Below, one piece after another: positions 1-6,754 of a stretch of DNA of 10,762 nucleotides. The translations under genes were made by a program, and so were the position numbers. Numbering within the stretch: position 1 is the stretch's first letter; each line of letters opens with the position of its first letter. Source of the DNA: Cyanobacteria bacterium UBA1221 (GTDB taxonomy: Bacteria > Cyanobacteriota > Vampirovibrionia > Gastranaerophilales > Gastranaerophilaceae). Below the pieces are notes generated by a model. The model ran no database searches. It was not told the DNA's origin and saw nothing but the letters and a program-made list of their open reading frames with translations. The stretch covers positions 14,680 to 25,441 of the forward strand of contig DBXD01000080.1 of the NCBI GenBank assembly GCA_002309425.1, given 5' to 3'.

Positions 1-1707
1 CCCAACCTGCTTGAAGTTATAAGAAAAGCAGGAATGAATGTTCCGACATTCTGTTACAGACCCGACTTAACATCATTCGGTGCATGCAGAATGTGCGTTG
101 TGGAGGTCGAATATCCTAACGGAAGAAAGATGATTAACTCGTCCTGCACAATGCCTCCGGAAGCAGGTATCAAGGTTAGACTAAATACCGAAACTACAAG
201 GAGAATCCGCAAAACTGTTTTGGAACTTCTTCTTGCTAATCACGACAGAAAATGTTTGACCTGCGAACGCAGCGGAAATTGTGAATTACAACAGTACGCA
301 GAAGAATACGGTATTAAAGATATAAGATTTCCAGATAAAGCGAAGGAAGAATATCTTCCTGTTGACCACAGCAGTCCGTCACTTGTCAGAGATCCTAACA
401 AATGTATTCTCTGCGGAGCATGCGTCAGAGCGTGCACGGAATTTCAGGGACATTCCGTTTTGGGCTTTGCGAACAGAGGCTCAAAAACAGTAGTTCAGCC
501 TATGAACGGCAGACCGATGGCGGAAGTTGACTGCGTAAATTGCGGACAATGTGCAGCAGTTTGCCCGACAGGTGCTTTATCAATCAAAAATGATACCGAC
601 AGAGTTTGGGATGAAATTACTAATCCGAAGAAAACCGTTGTTGTTCAGATGGCACCTGCAACCCGTGTTGCTCTGGGTGAAATGTTCGGATTAAAACCGG
701 GCGAAAACACTATCGGATTAATGAATGCCGCACTCAGAAGAATTGGTTTCAATTACGTATTTGATACAAACTTCTCGGCAGACTTGACTATTATGGAAGA
801 AGCAAGCGAATTTCTGGAAAGATTAAAATCCGGCGAGAATTTACCGTTGTTCACTTCTTGCTGTCCTGCATGGATAAGATATCTGGAGACTCAGCATCCT
901 GATATGCTTCACCACTTATCATCATGCAAATCTCCGATGTCAATGTTATCACCGGTTTTGGTAGATTTAGTTCCTAAATATTATAACGTTGAAAGAGAAA
1001 ACCTTGTAGTTGTCGCAGTTATGCCTTGTACCGCTAAGAAGTATGAATGCAAACGTCCTGAGCTGGGGCGTAACGGCAGACCTGACACAGACTATGTAAT
1101 AACAACTCAGGAACTTGGCAAAATGATTAAATCTGCAGGTATTGACTTCAAGTCCTTAACACCTGAAGATAATGATTCTCCGTTTGGCGAATATACCGGT
1201 GCCGGAACAATATTCGGAGCATCCGGCGGTGTTGCGGAAGCTGCAGTCAGAACAGCTTACGAATTTGCGACAGGTGAAGAACTTAATCCTGTTGATATTA
1301 AGGAAATGAGAGGCACTTCAAATCGTTCAAAAACGGTTGAACTCGATATTAAAGGTGCAAAAGTTGTAGTAAGAGTTGTTTCCACCTTAAAAGAAGCTGA
1401 AAAAGCTATTCAGGAAATAAAAGACGGAACAGCCAATTTCCATATGCTGGAAGTTATGGCATGTCCCGGCGGATGTATTAACGGCGGCGGACAACCCAGA
1501 AGTTGCGATGACTCTACAATAAAAGAAAAACGTGCAGACGGATTATATAAAGAAGACACAGAACTTCCATTGAGAAAATCTCATAAGAATCCGTCAATTC
1601 AAAAGCTTTATAATGAATATCTGGAAAAACCGGGTTCTCATAAGGCTCATGAATTACTTCATACAACTTACAAAGATAAATTTGCAGGTTCTTATAAAGA
1701 CATATAA
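1..1707 (+). CDS. hndD: [FeFe] hydrogenase catalytic subunit, HndD type (5' end outside window)
   Basis: Catalytic subunit of a cytoplasmic, probably NAD(P)(H)-linked, electron-bifurcating group A [FeFe] hydrogenase that makes or oxidises H2. The frame is open from base 1 and the residues before the first ATG (position 34) continue the N-terminal [2Fe-2S] ferredoxin fold, so the real start lies upstream and only a few dozen residues are missing. Numbering from base 1, the order is: [2Fe-2S] cysteines C18, C29, C32 and C49; a His-ligated [4Fe-4S] site H81-x3-C85-x2-C88-x5-C94; two 4Cys ferredoxin motifs (about 400-590 nt); then the H-cluster motifs TSCCPAW (853-873), MPCTAKKYE (1021-1047) and EVMACPGGCINGGGQP (1450-1497). 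All H-cluster cysteines are present. The length of about 570 residues fits HndD rather than minimal HydA. The HndA/B/C-type partner subunits are expected upstream but cannot be seen. The family call is very secure; the cofactor partner is inferred. Confidence 0.95.
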   Translation, partial: PNLLEVIRKAGMNVPTFCYRPDLTSFGACRMCVVEVEYPNGRKMINSSCTMPPEAGIKVRLNTETTRRIRKTVLELLLANHDRKCLTCERSGNCELQQYAEEYGIKDIRFPDKAKEEYLPVDHSSPSLVRDPNKCILCGACVRACTEFQGHSVLGFANRGSKTVVQPMNGRPMAEVDCVNCGQCAAVCPTGALSIKNDTDRVWDEITNPKKTVVVQMAPATRVALGEMFGLKPGENTIGLMNAALRRIGFNYVFDTNFSADLTIMEEASEFLERLKSGENLPLFTSCCPAWIRYLETQHPDMLHHLSSCKSPMSMLSPVLVDLVPKYYNVERENLVVVAVMPCTAKKYECKRPELGRNGRPDTDYVITTQELGKMIKSAGIDFKSLTPEDNDSPFGEYTGAGTIFGASGGVAEAAVRTAYEFATGEELNPVDIKEMRGTSNRSKTVELDIKGAKVVVRVVSTLKEAEKAIQEIKDGTANFHMLEVMACPGGCINGGGQPRSCDDSTIKEKRADGLYKEDTELPLRKSHKNPSIQKLYNEYLEKPGSHKAHELLHTTYKDKFAGSYKDI

Positions 1708-1722
1708 TTTATCACAAATATA

Positions 1723-1753
1723 AAAAAGCCCCTGTAACAGTCAGGGGCTTTTT
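1723..1753 (+). terminator. Rho-independent terminator after the hydrogenase gene
   Basis: A perfect 12-bp inverted repeat (AAAAAGCCCCTG at 1723-1734, CAGGGGCTTTTT at 1742-1753) has a 7-nt loop and starts 15 bases after the hydrogenase stop codon. The GC core followed by a T run is the classical form. It ends the hydrogenase operon and isolates it from the sugar operon downstream. Confidence 0.93.
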
Positions 1754-1754
1754 G

Positions 1755-1782
1755 TTGCGAAAAAAACATTATCGTGTATAAT
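1755..1782 (+). promoter_or_regulatory. Sigma-70 type promoter of the nucleotide-sugar operon
   Basis: TTGCGA (1755-1760) and a perfect TATAAT (1777-1782) are separated by 16 bp. The expected transcription start near 1789 leaves a leader of about 18 nt that holds the ribosome binding site AAGAAAGGA (1792-1800). The -35 box begins two bases after the upstream terminator stem, so the two elements are back to back. It is the best consensus promoter in the window. Confidence 0.7.
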
Positions 1783-1806
1783 TAAACACATAAGAAAGGA
1801 GTGTAT

Positions 1807-2679
1807 ATGAAAGGGATTGTACTTGCAGGGGGAACAGGCTCAAGATTATTTCCGATAACGGTTTCTGTGTCAAAGCAACTGCTTCCTATTTACGACAAAC
1901 CAATGGTTTATTATCCGATTTCCGTACTTATGCTTGCCGGAATAAGAGATATTCTTGTAATTACAACACCTCACGATATATCAAACTTTAAACAACTTCT
2001 GGGTGACGGTTCTCAGTTCGGTATAAAAATTGAATACAAAGAACAGCCAAAACCTCAAGGTATTGCCCAAGCCTTTACTATTGCGGAGGATTTTATAGGC
2101 GGGGAACCTGTTGCTCTTATTCTTGGGGATAATATTTTTTACGGTTCAGGGTTTTCAGGGCAGCTGAAAAAAGTTGCCTCCGAAGTTAATACAAAAGGAG
2201 CATACGTTTTTGCTTACTCGGTTAAAGATCCGCAAAGATTCGGGGTAATAGATTTTGATAAAGACGGGAAAGTATTATCAATAGAAGAAAAGCCTCAAAA
2301 TCCAAAATCAAATTACGCTGTTACCGGGCTGTATTTTTATGATAATAAAGTCGTTGAATATACAAAAGCCTTAAAGCCATCTGCCAGAGGAGAGTTAGAA
2401 ATCACGGACCTTAATAAAATTTATCTGGATAATAAGAAATTAAACGTTGAAATATTAGGCAGAGGCTTTGCGTGGTTAGACACCGGCACTCCGGGTTCAA
2501 TGCTCCAGGCAAGCCATTATGTTCAAACAATAGAAGAAAATCAGGGGATAAAAATTGCATGTCTTGAAGAAATTGCATACCGAATGGGCTATATTTCTTC
2601 CGAGGAGATAACAAAACATATTGCAAAATATAATAATAACGAGTATTATAACTATGTAAAGAGGATTATAGGTATATAA
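1807..2679 (+). CDS. rfbA: Glucose-1-phosphate thymidylyltransferase RfbA/RmlA
   Basis: Cytoplasmic enzyme joining dTTP and glucose-1-phosphate to give dTDP-glucose and pyrophosphate, the entry step to dTDP-deoxysugars such as rhamnose. The 290-residue protein has the usual family length. It shows the nucleotide-binding loop GGTGSRL (8-14), SKQLLPIYDKPMVYYP (22-37) with the conserved Lys23, the base-binding stretch around Q80-P-K-P-Q-G-I-A-Q88, the metal-binding LGDNIFYG (D108) and the C-terminal LDTGTP motif. I chose ATG 1807 rather than the in-frame GTG at 1801: AAGAAAGGA lies 6 bases before the ATG but touches the GTG, and family members start at MKGI. First gene of a three-gene operon, separated by one base from the next gene. 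No rmlB, rmlC or rmlD gene is in view, so the final dTDP sugar is not shown here. Confidence 0.94.
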   Translation: MKGIVLAGGTGSRLFPITVSVSKQLLPIYDKPMVYYPISVLMLAGIRDILVITTPHDISNFKQLLGDGSQFGIKIEYKEQPKPQGIAQAFTIAEDFIGGEPVALILGDNIFYGSGFSGQLKKVASEVNTKGAYVFAYSVKDPQRFGVIDFDKDGKVLSIEEKPQNPKSNYAVTGLYFYDNKVVEYTKALKPSARGELEITDLNKIYLDNKKLNVEILGRGFAWLDTGTPGSMLQASHYVQTIEENQGIKIACLEEIAYRMGYISSEEITKHIAKYNNNEYYNYVKRIIGI

Positions 2680-2680
2680 A

Positions 2681-3625
2681 ATGAAACGAGTTCTTGTAAC
2701 GGGCGGTGCCGGTTTTATCGGCAGTCATTTATGCAAAAGGCTTCTAAAAGACGGCCACGATGTAATTTGTCTTGATAATTATTTCACCGGTTCAAAGGAC
2801 AACATTAGAGAGCTCATAGGAAATGACCATTTTGAACTGGTAAGACACGATATCACCAACCCATATGATGCAGAAGTTGATGAAATATACAACCTTGCCT
2901 GCCCTGCAAGCCCCCCGTACTATCAATACAATCCCGTAAAAACTATCCGAACCTCGGTTATGGGTGTATTGAACATGCTTGATTTGGCAAACAGATGCAA
3001 GGCTAAAATTATACAGGCATCAACAAGTGAAATATATGGTGACCCAAAAGTTCACCCTCAAAGAGAAGATTACTGGGGAAATGTTAACCCTATCGGAGTC
3101 CGCAGCTGTTATGACGAAGGTAAACGCTGCGCCGAAACTCTAATGACTGATTACAACAGGCAATATGGAGTAAATACAAGAATTATAAGAATTTTTAACA
3201 CCTACGGTCCATTTATGGCACAAAATGACGGGCGTGTTGTTTCAAATTTTATTGTTCAGGCACTTCAAGATAAAGACATCACAATTTATGGCGACGGCAC
3301 GCAAACCCGTTCGTTCTGCTATGTTTCCGATCTTATTGAAGGAATGGTCAGAATGATGAACAATACCGAAGATTTTCACGGTCCCGTTAATCTTGGAAAT
3401 CCGTCAGAGCGGAGTATCCTTGATTTTGCAAAATTAATAATAAAACTTACCAACGCAAATTCAAATATTATATTTAAGCCGCTTCCGTCAGATGACCCGA
3501 CACAAAGAAAGCCTGACATTTCGTTAGCCAAAGAAAAACTTCATTGGGAACCGACGGTTGATATTGAAGAAGGTTTAATGAAAACCATAGAGTACTTTGA
3601 TAAAAAGTTGAAGGAGGGTAAATAA
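2681..3625 (+). CDS. UDP-glucuronate decarboxylase (UDP-xylose synthase), extended SDR family
   Basis: Converts UDP-glucuronate to UDP-xylose and CO2 using tightly bound NAD+, giving a pentose donor for surface polysaccharide. Its 314 residues cover an extended short-chain dehydrogenase fold: Rossmann motif GGAGFIG (8-14), LDNYFTG (31-37), the strongly UXS-like NLACPASPPYYQ (71-82), catalytic T115-S116-E117 in TSEIYG, Y144-x3-K148, NTYGP (173-177) and GTQTRSFCYV (206-215). The ACPASPP segment, the TSE triad and the GTQTRSF block separate it from dTDP-glucose dehydratase (RmlB) and GalE. The start is one base after the rfbA stop with no strong ribosome binding site, so translation is probably coupled. 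UDP-glucuronate must come from a UDP-glucose dehydrogenase that is not in the window. Confidence 0.92.
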   Translation: MKRVLVTGGAGFIGSHLCKRLLKDGHDVICLDNYFTGSKDNIRELIGNDHFELVRHDITNPYDAEVDEIYNLACPASPPYYQYNPVKTIRTSVMGVLNMLDLANRCKAKIIQASTSEIYGDPKVHPQREDYWGNVNPIGVRSCYDEGKRCAETLMTDYNRQYGVNTRIIRIFNTYGPFMAQNDGRVVSNFIVQALQDKDITIYGDGTQTRSFCYVSDLIEGMVRMMNNTEDFHGPVNLGNPSERSILDFAKLIIKLTNANSNIIFKPLPSDDPTQRKPDISLAKEKLHWEPTVDIEEGLMKTIEYFDKKLKEGK

Positions 3626-4509
3626 TGAAAGGTATTATATTAGCTGCCGGTGCAGGAACCAGACTCTATCCAGCATCACTTCCGATATCAAAAATTTTGT
3701 TATCTATATATGATAAGCCTATGATATATTACCCTATGTCAACGTTAATGCTTGCCGGAATAAGAGATATTCTGATAATTACCAATGAAGCGGATTATGA
3801 TAATTTTAAAAAACTGTTTGGTGACGGTTCTCAGTTTGGTTTAAACATTGAATACAAAATTCAGTACGTACAAAGAGGAATTGCCGATGCGTTTTTAATT
3901 GCGGAAGATTTTATCGGAGGTGACGATGTTGCCCTGATATTAGGTGATAATATCTTCCACGGTCACGGTTTTTCTACTTTAATGAAAAATGCCATCAAAA
4001 ATAATATCGGAGCAACGGTTTTTGGTTATACGGTAAAAGACCCTGAAAGATTCGGGGTTGTTGAATTTGATTCAAATAAAAAAGTTTTATCGTTAGAAGA
4101 AAAACCAAAAAATCCGAAATCAGATTATGCAGTCACAGGATTATACTTTTATGACAAAAACGTATGCGATTATGCAAAACTTTTAAAACCTTCCGCAAGA
4201 GGTGAACTGGAAATTACGGATTTAAACAAAGTGTATCTGGAAAAAGGGACTTTAAAGGTTGAAATCCTTGGCAGAGGATTTGCATGGCTTGATACCGGAA
4301 CTCACGATTCAATGCTGCAAGCCAGCAATTTTGTACAGTCTATGGAATTAAATAAGGGTGAAAAGATTTCGTGCCTTGAAGAAATCGCTTATACTCACGG
4401 ATTTGTGAGCGGGGAAACAATACTTAAAAACATCGAAGGTTACAAAAGCGATTACTATGACTATGTCAGAAACGTAATTCTTAAGAGCATGACCGGTGTA
4501 AGGATATAG
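3625..4509 (+). CDS. Second, diverged RfbA-like sugar-phosphate nucleotidylyltransferase
   Basis: Full-length paralogue (294 residues) of the rfbA gene at 1807, aligning without gaps over most of its length, so probably a gene duplicate. It should make an NDP-hexose from a sugar-1-phosphate. Retained: R13 in the loop GAGTRL, K23, Y29-D-K-P, D108 in LGDNIFHG, the EEKPKNPKSDYAVTGLYFYD-type block and LDTGT. Changed relative to the neighbour: G8 to A, Q24 to I, P27 to S, and the base-contacting loop EQPKPQGIAQ (79-88) reads IQYVQRGIAD. The catalytic core therefore looks intact while base or sugar recognition may differ. ATG overlaps the preceding TAA by one base (TAATG), and a strong AAGGAGGG site (3611-3618) lies 6 bases upstream. 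Annotating it as a thymidylyltransferase is the default; another nucleotide or sugar is possible. Confidence 0.85.
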   Translation: MKGIILAAGAGTRLYPASLPISKILLSIYDKPMIYYPMSTLMLAGIRDILIITNEADYDNFKKLFGDGSQFGLNIEYKIQYVQRGIADAFLIAEDFIGGDDVALILGDNIFHGHGFSTLMKNAIKNNIGATVFGYTVKDPERFGVVEFDSNKKVLSLEEKPKNPKSDYAVTGLYFYDKNVCDYAKLLKPSARGELEITDLNKVYLEKGTLKVEILGRGFAWLDTGTHDSMLQASNFVQSMELNKGEKISCLEEIAYTHGFVSGETILKNIEGYKSDYYDYVRNVILKSMTGVRI

Positions 4510-4515
4510 TTGTTA

Positions 4516-4962
4516 TTATCCGTTTATCTGCTCGGAAGTTTCCTGAACAAACTTTATAGTAGTATCTTCAGGTAATTTGTATAAATCACCTTTATTAAGT
4601 TTTAGTATATTATTTTTGGAATACTGCATTGTTTTATCAGGCAGCAGCCTGTGATAGATTTCAACCAAATCCTGGTCTGAAGAATCACCTCTGTCTGCAC
4701 AAACCGCCACATTTTCACAACCCAGTAATCTGTATATATCATTTTTTTCGGTATCAATAATCGTAGCATCCACCAGACCTTTAAAGTCTATACGTTTATT
4801 CAAAGTCTGGGTAATTTCGGCATGTCTTGAGGATGGCTGATTTCTGTATATTATGTGGGTGCCCTGCTTCAATGTTATTTCACAAACATCCGCCGTAACG
4901 TTATATTTGTGGATTATATCTTCATCAATACTTACTCCGCCCAATACCAAGATTTTACCCAT
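4516..4962 (-). CDS. Conserved-looking hypothetical protein, 148 residues
   Basis: I do not recognise this family. The frame is supported by a good ribosome binding site on the minus strand (AGAGGAG, about 4973-4979, upstream of ATG at 4962) and a candidate promoter before it. The protein starts with a hydrophobic strand and glycines (GKILVLGGVS, 2-11), vaguely like the N-terminus of ribokinase-type proteins, but nothing later supports a kinase. It is mixed alpha/beta in appearance and hydrophilic, with no signal peptide, membrane segment or zinc motif. A central part reads RNQPSSRHAEITQTLN and later CADRGDSSDQDL. It converges on the sugar operon, whose last stop is 6 bp away, with no terminator between them, and is divergent from recN. 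The function is unknown; a soluble cytoplasmic protein is likely. Confidence 0.72.
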   Translation of the reverse strand: MGKILVLGGVSIDEDIIHKYNVTADVCEITLKQGTHIIYRNQPSSRHAEITQTLNKRIDFKGLVDATIIDTEKNDIYRLLGCENVAVCADRGDSSDQDLVEIYHRLLPDKTMQYSKNNILKLNKGDLYKLPEDTTIKFVQETSEQING

Positions 4963-4987
4963 ACTCTTTCTCCTCTATGTAAATTCT

Positions 4988-5014
4988 ATAATATTTTTCT
5001 GATATATTCAACAA
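4988..5014 (-). promoter_or_regulatory. Candidate promoter of the hypothetical gene
   Basis: Read on the minus strand, TTGTTG (5014-5009) and TATTAT (4993-4988) are 15 bp apart, a slightly short spacer. The predicted start near 4981 gives a leader of about 19 nt containing the ribosome binding site. The region is very AT-rich, so chance matches are common; the position makes it plausible. Confidence 0.35.
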
Positions 5015-5052
5015 TGTAAATTTTTTATTTTAGTATTAAATTTATTAAATAT

Positions 5053-5081
5053 TTGCCCAAAAATTCGTACTGGGGTATTCT
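5053..5081 (+). promoter_or_regulatory. Candidate recN promoter giving a leaderless transcript
   Basis: TTGCCC (5053-5058) and TATTCT (5076-5081) are separated by exactly 17 bp; each matches consensus at four of six bases. The usual start distance of 7 bases after the -10 box falls on the A of the recN ATG (5088). This agrees with the lack of a convincing ribosome binding site: the only purine-rich run, GGGG at 5072-5075, ends 12 bases before the ATG. Confidence 0.45.
5066..5079 (+). promoter_or_regulatory. LexA-like operator in the recN promoter spacer
   Basis: The sequence CGTACTGGGGTATT resembles the LexA box described for cyanobacteria (RGTAC-N3-DGTWCB), matching at every constrained position except the first and the thirteenth. 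It is a near palindrome, GTAC-N4-GTAT. It lies between the -35 and -10 boxes and covers part of the -10, where a repressor would block transcription. recN is a classical SOS gene in many bacteria. The match is short and imperfect, so this is a hypothesis. Confidence 0.4.
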
Positions 5082-5087
5082 GTATGT

Positions 5088-6740
5088 ATGATAAAGCAAT
5101 TAAAGTTAAAGAATTACGTACTTATTGACGATTTGGAGGCTAATTTTCATGCCGGCTTAAATGTAATAACCGGAGAAACAGGTGCCGGAAAAAGCATACT
5201 TATCAACGCAATAGATATCGCATTCTCTTCAAGAGTTTCAAAAGAGGTTATAAAGACAGGTTGCGAGAAAGCGACCATTGAACTTGTTTTGGACAACACT
5301 AAACACGATTTAAAAAAACTGTTTGAAGATAACGGAATAGATTATTACGGCACTGAGGTTATAATTTCAAAAGAAATAACCCCAACGGCAGTCCGTACAA
5401 GAATCAACGGAACATTAATTAATCAGGAATTTTTAAAAGAAATAAAGTCTTTATTTCTGGATATTCACTCTCAGCACCAGACATATGTATTTATGCAGCC
5501 CAAATATCATATTACATTGCTGGATAATTACGCAAAAACCGTATATGGAAATCTTCTTGACGAGTACAAAATGCTTTATAAGAAATATACAGAAACCCTT
5601 AATCTCCTGGAAGCCGCAAAAAATTCCGCCAACACGACAGAAAACCAAATTGAATTTTTGAAATTTCAGGTTAACGAAATTGAAGAAGCAGATATTCAAA
5701 ACGTTAATGAAGAAGATGAATTAAAGTCAGAAATGGAAATGCTTTCTAATGCCGAGAAATTAAAAGAATTGACGGGACAATCGTATTGGGCTATCAACGG
5801 GGATGACGGTTCAATTATGGAAGCATTGGGTAAAATCAGACAAAATCTTGCAAAGGCATCCTCTATGGATAACGGGTTATGCGATATAGAACAAAGATAT
5901 GTAGATGTTGTTGAGAATTTAAAAGATTTATCTTCCGAATTAAGGAATTACAGTCAGAGTCTTGATAATGATGAAGCAAGATTAAACGAAATTCAGGAGC
6001 GATTATATCTCTTTGACAAACTAAAACGCAAGTATGGTAACTCCCTTGAAGAAGTCCTTCAAACTTATGATAAGCTGTCTGAAGAATTAAAAGGAATAGA
6101 ATTTTCTACCCAAAATATTGAAGAATTGGAGCATTCCGCAGAAGAAATGCACGGACAGCTTGTAAAAATAGCAGCGAATTTAACCGAACACAGGAAAAAT
6201 TATGCAGGGGTGTTATCCTCTTATATAGAAGAAAAGTTAGAAAACCTTGAACTGCCAAAAGCCCGTTTTAAAATAGATATAACGGAAAAAGAATTATCTT
6301 CTGACGGAGCGGACAACGTTGAATTTTTAATCTCAACAAATGTTTCGGAGGATTTAAAGCCGCTTGCCAAAGTCGCATCAGGCGGTGAAGTTTCAAGGGT
6401 AATGCTTGCAATAAAATCCATTTTTGCACAATCCGACGACATTGATACGGTTATCTTTGATGAAATCGATACGGGTATTTCAGGTAAAGCATCTCAGAGT
6501 GTTGCGGAAGAGATAAAATCTCTTTCAAATTATCACCAGATTATACTTATTACTCATCAGCCAATAATTGCATCAAAAGCGGATAAACATTTTTACGTAA
6601 GAAAATCCCAAACAGATGAAACAAAGGTTGAAGTGTATGTATTAACGGGAGAAAACAGGATTAAGGCTCTGGCTGAACTAGCCGGAGGGGAAATTAATGA
6701 GCAGTCTGTCGAATTTGCCCGATCATTAATCAATGTATAA
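5088..6740 (+). CDS. recN: DNA repair protein RecN
   Basis: SMC-like ATPase that acts on DNA double-strand breaks and is loaded early in recombinational repair in the cytoplasm. Its 550 residues match the family length. Visible: the N-terminal ABC half with Walker A GETGAGKS (29-36); the RecN-typical segment LDIHSQHQ followed by P-x-Y-H-x-x-L-L-D-x-Y (about 124-145); a long Glu/Lys/Leu-rich coiled-coil middle (about 150-390); then the ABC signature ASGGEVSR (430-437), Walker B VIFDE (455-459) with D-loop IDTGISG, and H-loop LITHQP (487-492). The start MIKQLKLKNYVLID is typical. An out-of-frame ATG lies four bases upstream of the chosen start (5084). The next gene begins 14 bases downstream and is probably cotranscribed. 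Regulation: a LexA-like site overlaps the promoter. Confidence 0.96.
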   Translation: MIKQLKLKNYVLIDDLEANFHAGLNVITGETGAGKSILINAIDIAFSSRVSKEVIKTGCEKATIELVLDNTKHDLKKLFEDNGIDYYGTEVIISKEITPTAVRTRINGTLINQEFLKEIKSLFLDIHSQHQTYVFMQPKYHITLLDNYAKTVYGNLLDEYKMLYKKYTETLNLLEAAKNSANTTENQIEFLKFQVNEIEEADIQNVNEEDELKSEMEMLSNAEKLKELTGQSYWAINGDDGSIMEALGKIRQNLAKASSMDNGLCDIEQRYVDVVENLKDLSSELRNYSQSLDNDEARLNEIQERLYLFDKLKRKYGNSLEEVLQTYDKLSEELKGIEFSTQNIEELEHSAEEMHGQLVKIAANLTEHRKNYAGVLSSYIEEKLENLELPKARFKIDITEKELSSDGADNVEFLISTNVSEDLKPLAKVASGGEVSRVMLAIKSIFAQSDDIDTVIFDEIDTGISGKASQSVAEEIKSLSNYHQIILITHQPIIASKADKHFYVRKSQTDETKVEVYVLTGENRIKALAELAGGEINEQSVEFARSLINV

Positions 6741-6754
6741 GTAGGGAGAACCAA

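Noticed and set aside
240..437. Minus-strand small frame inside the hydrogenase gene
   Set aside because: Lies across conserved iron-sulphur motifs on the other strand; no own start signal.
1801..1806. In-frame GTG as rfbA start
   Set aside because: It abuts the ribosome binding site with no spacer and adds two residues not typical of the family; ATG 1807 has proper spacing.
2681..3625. dTDP-glucose 4,6-dehydratase (RmlB), suggested by the rfbA neighbours
   Set aside because: The sequence has UDP-xylose synthase hallmarks (ACPASPP, TSEIYG, GTQTRSF) and lacks the RmlB-type active-site pattern.
4536..4554. AAGTTT/AAACTT hairpin as terminator of the sugar operon
   Set aside because: Only 6 bp, five of them A-T, no T run after it on the plus strand, and inside the opposing coding region.
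4516..4962. Ribokinase/PfkB-type assignment for the hypothetical gene
   Set aside because: Only the first about 10 residues (ILVLGGVS) are suggestive; the protein is far too short and lacks the kinase signatures.
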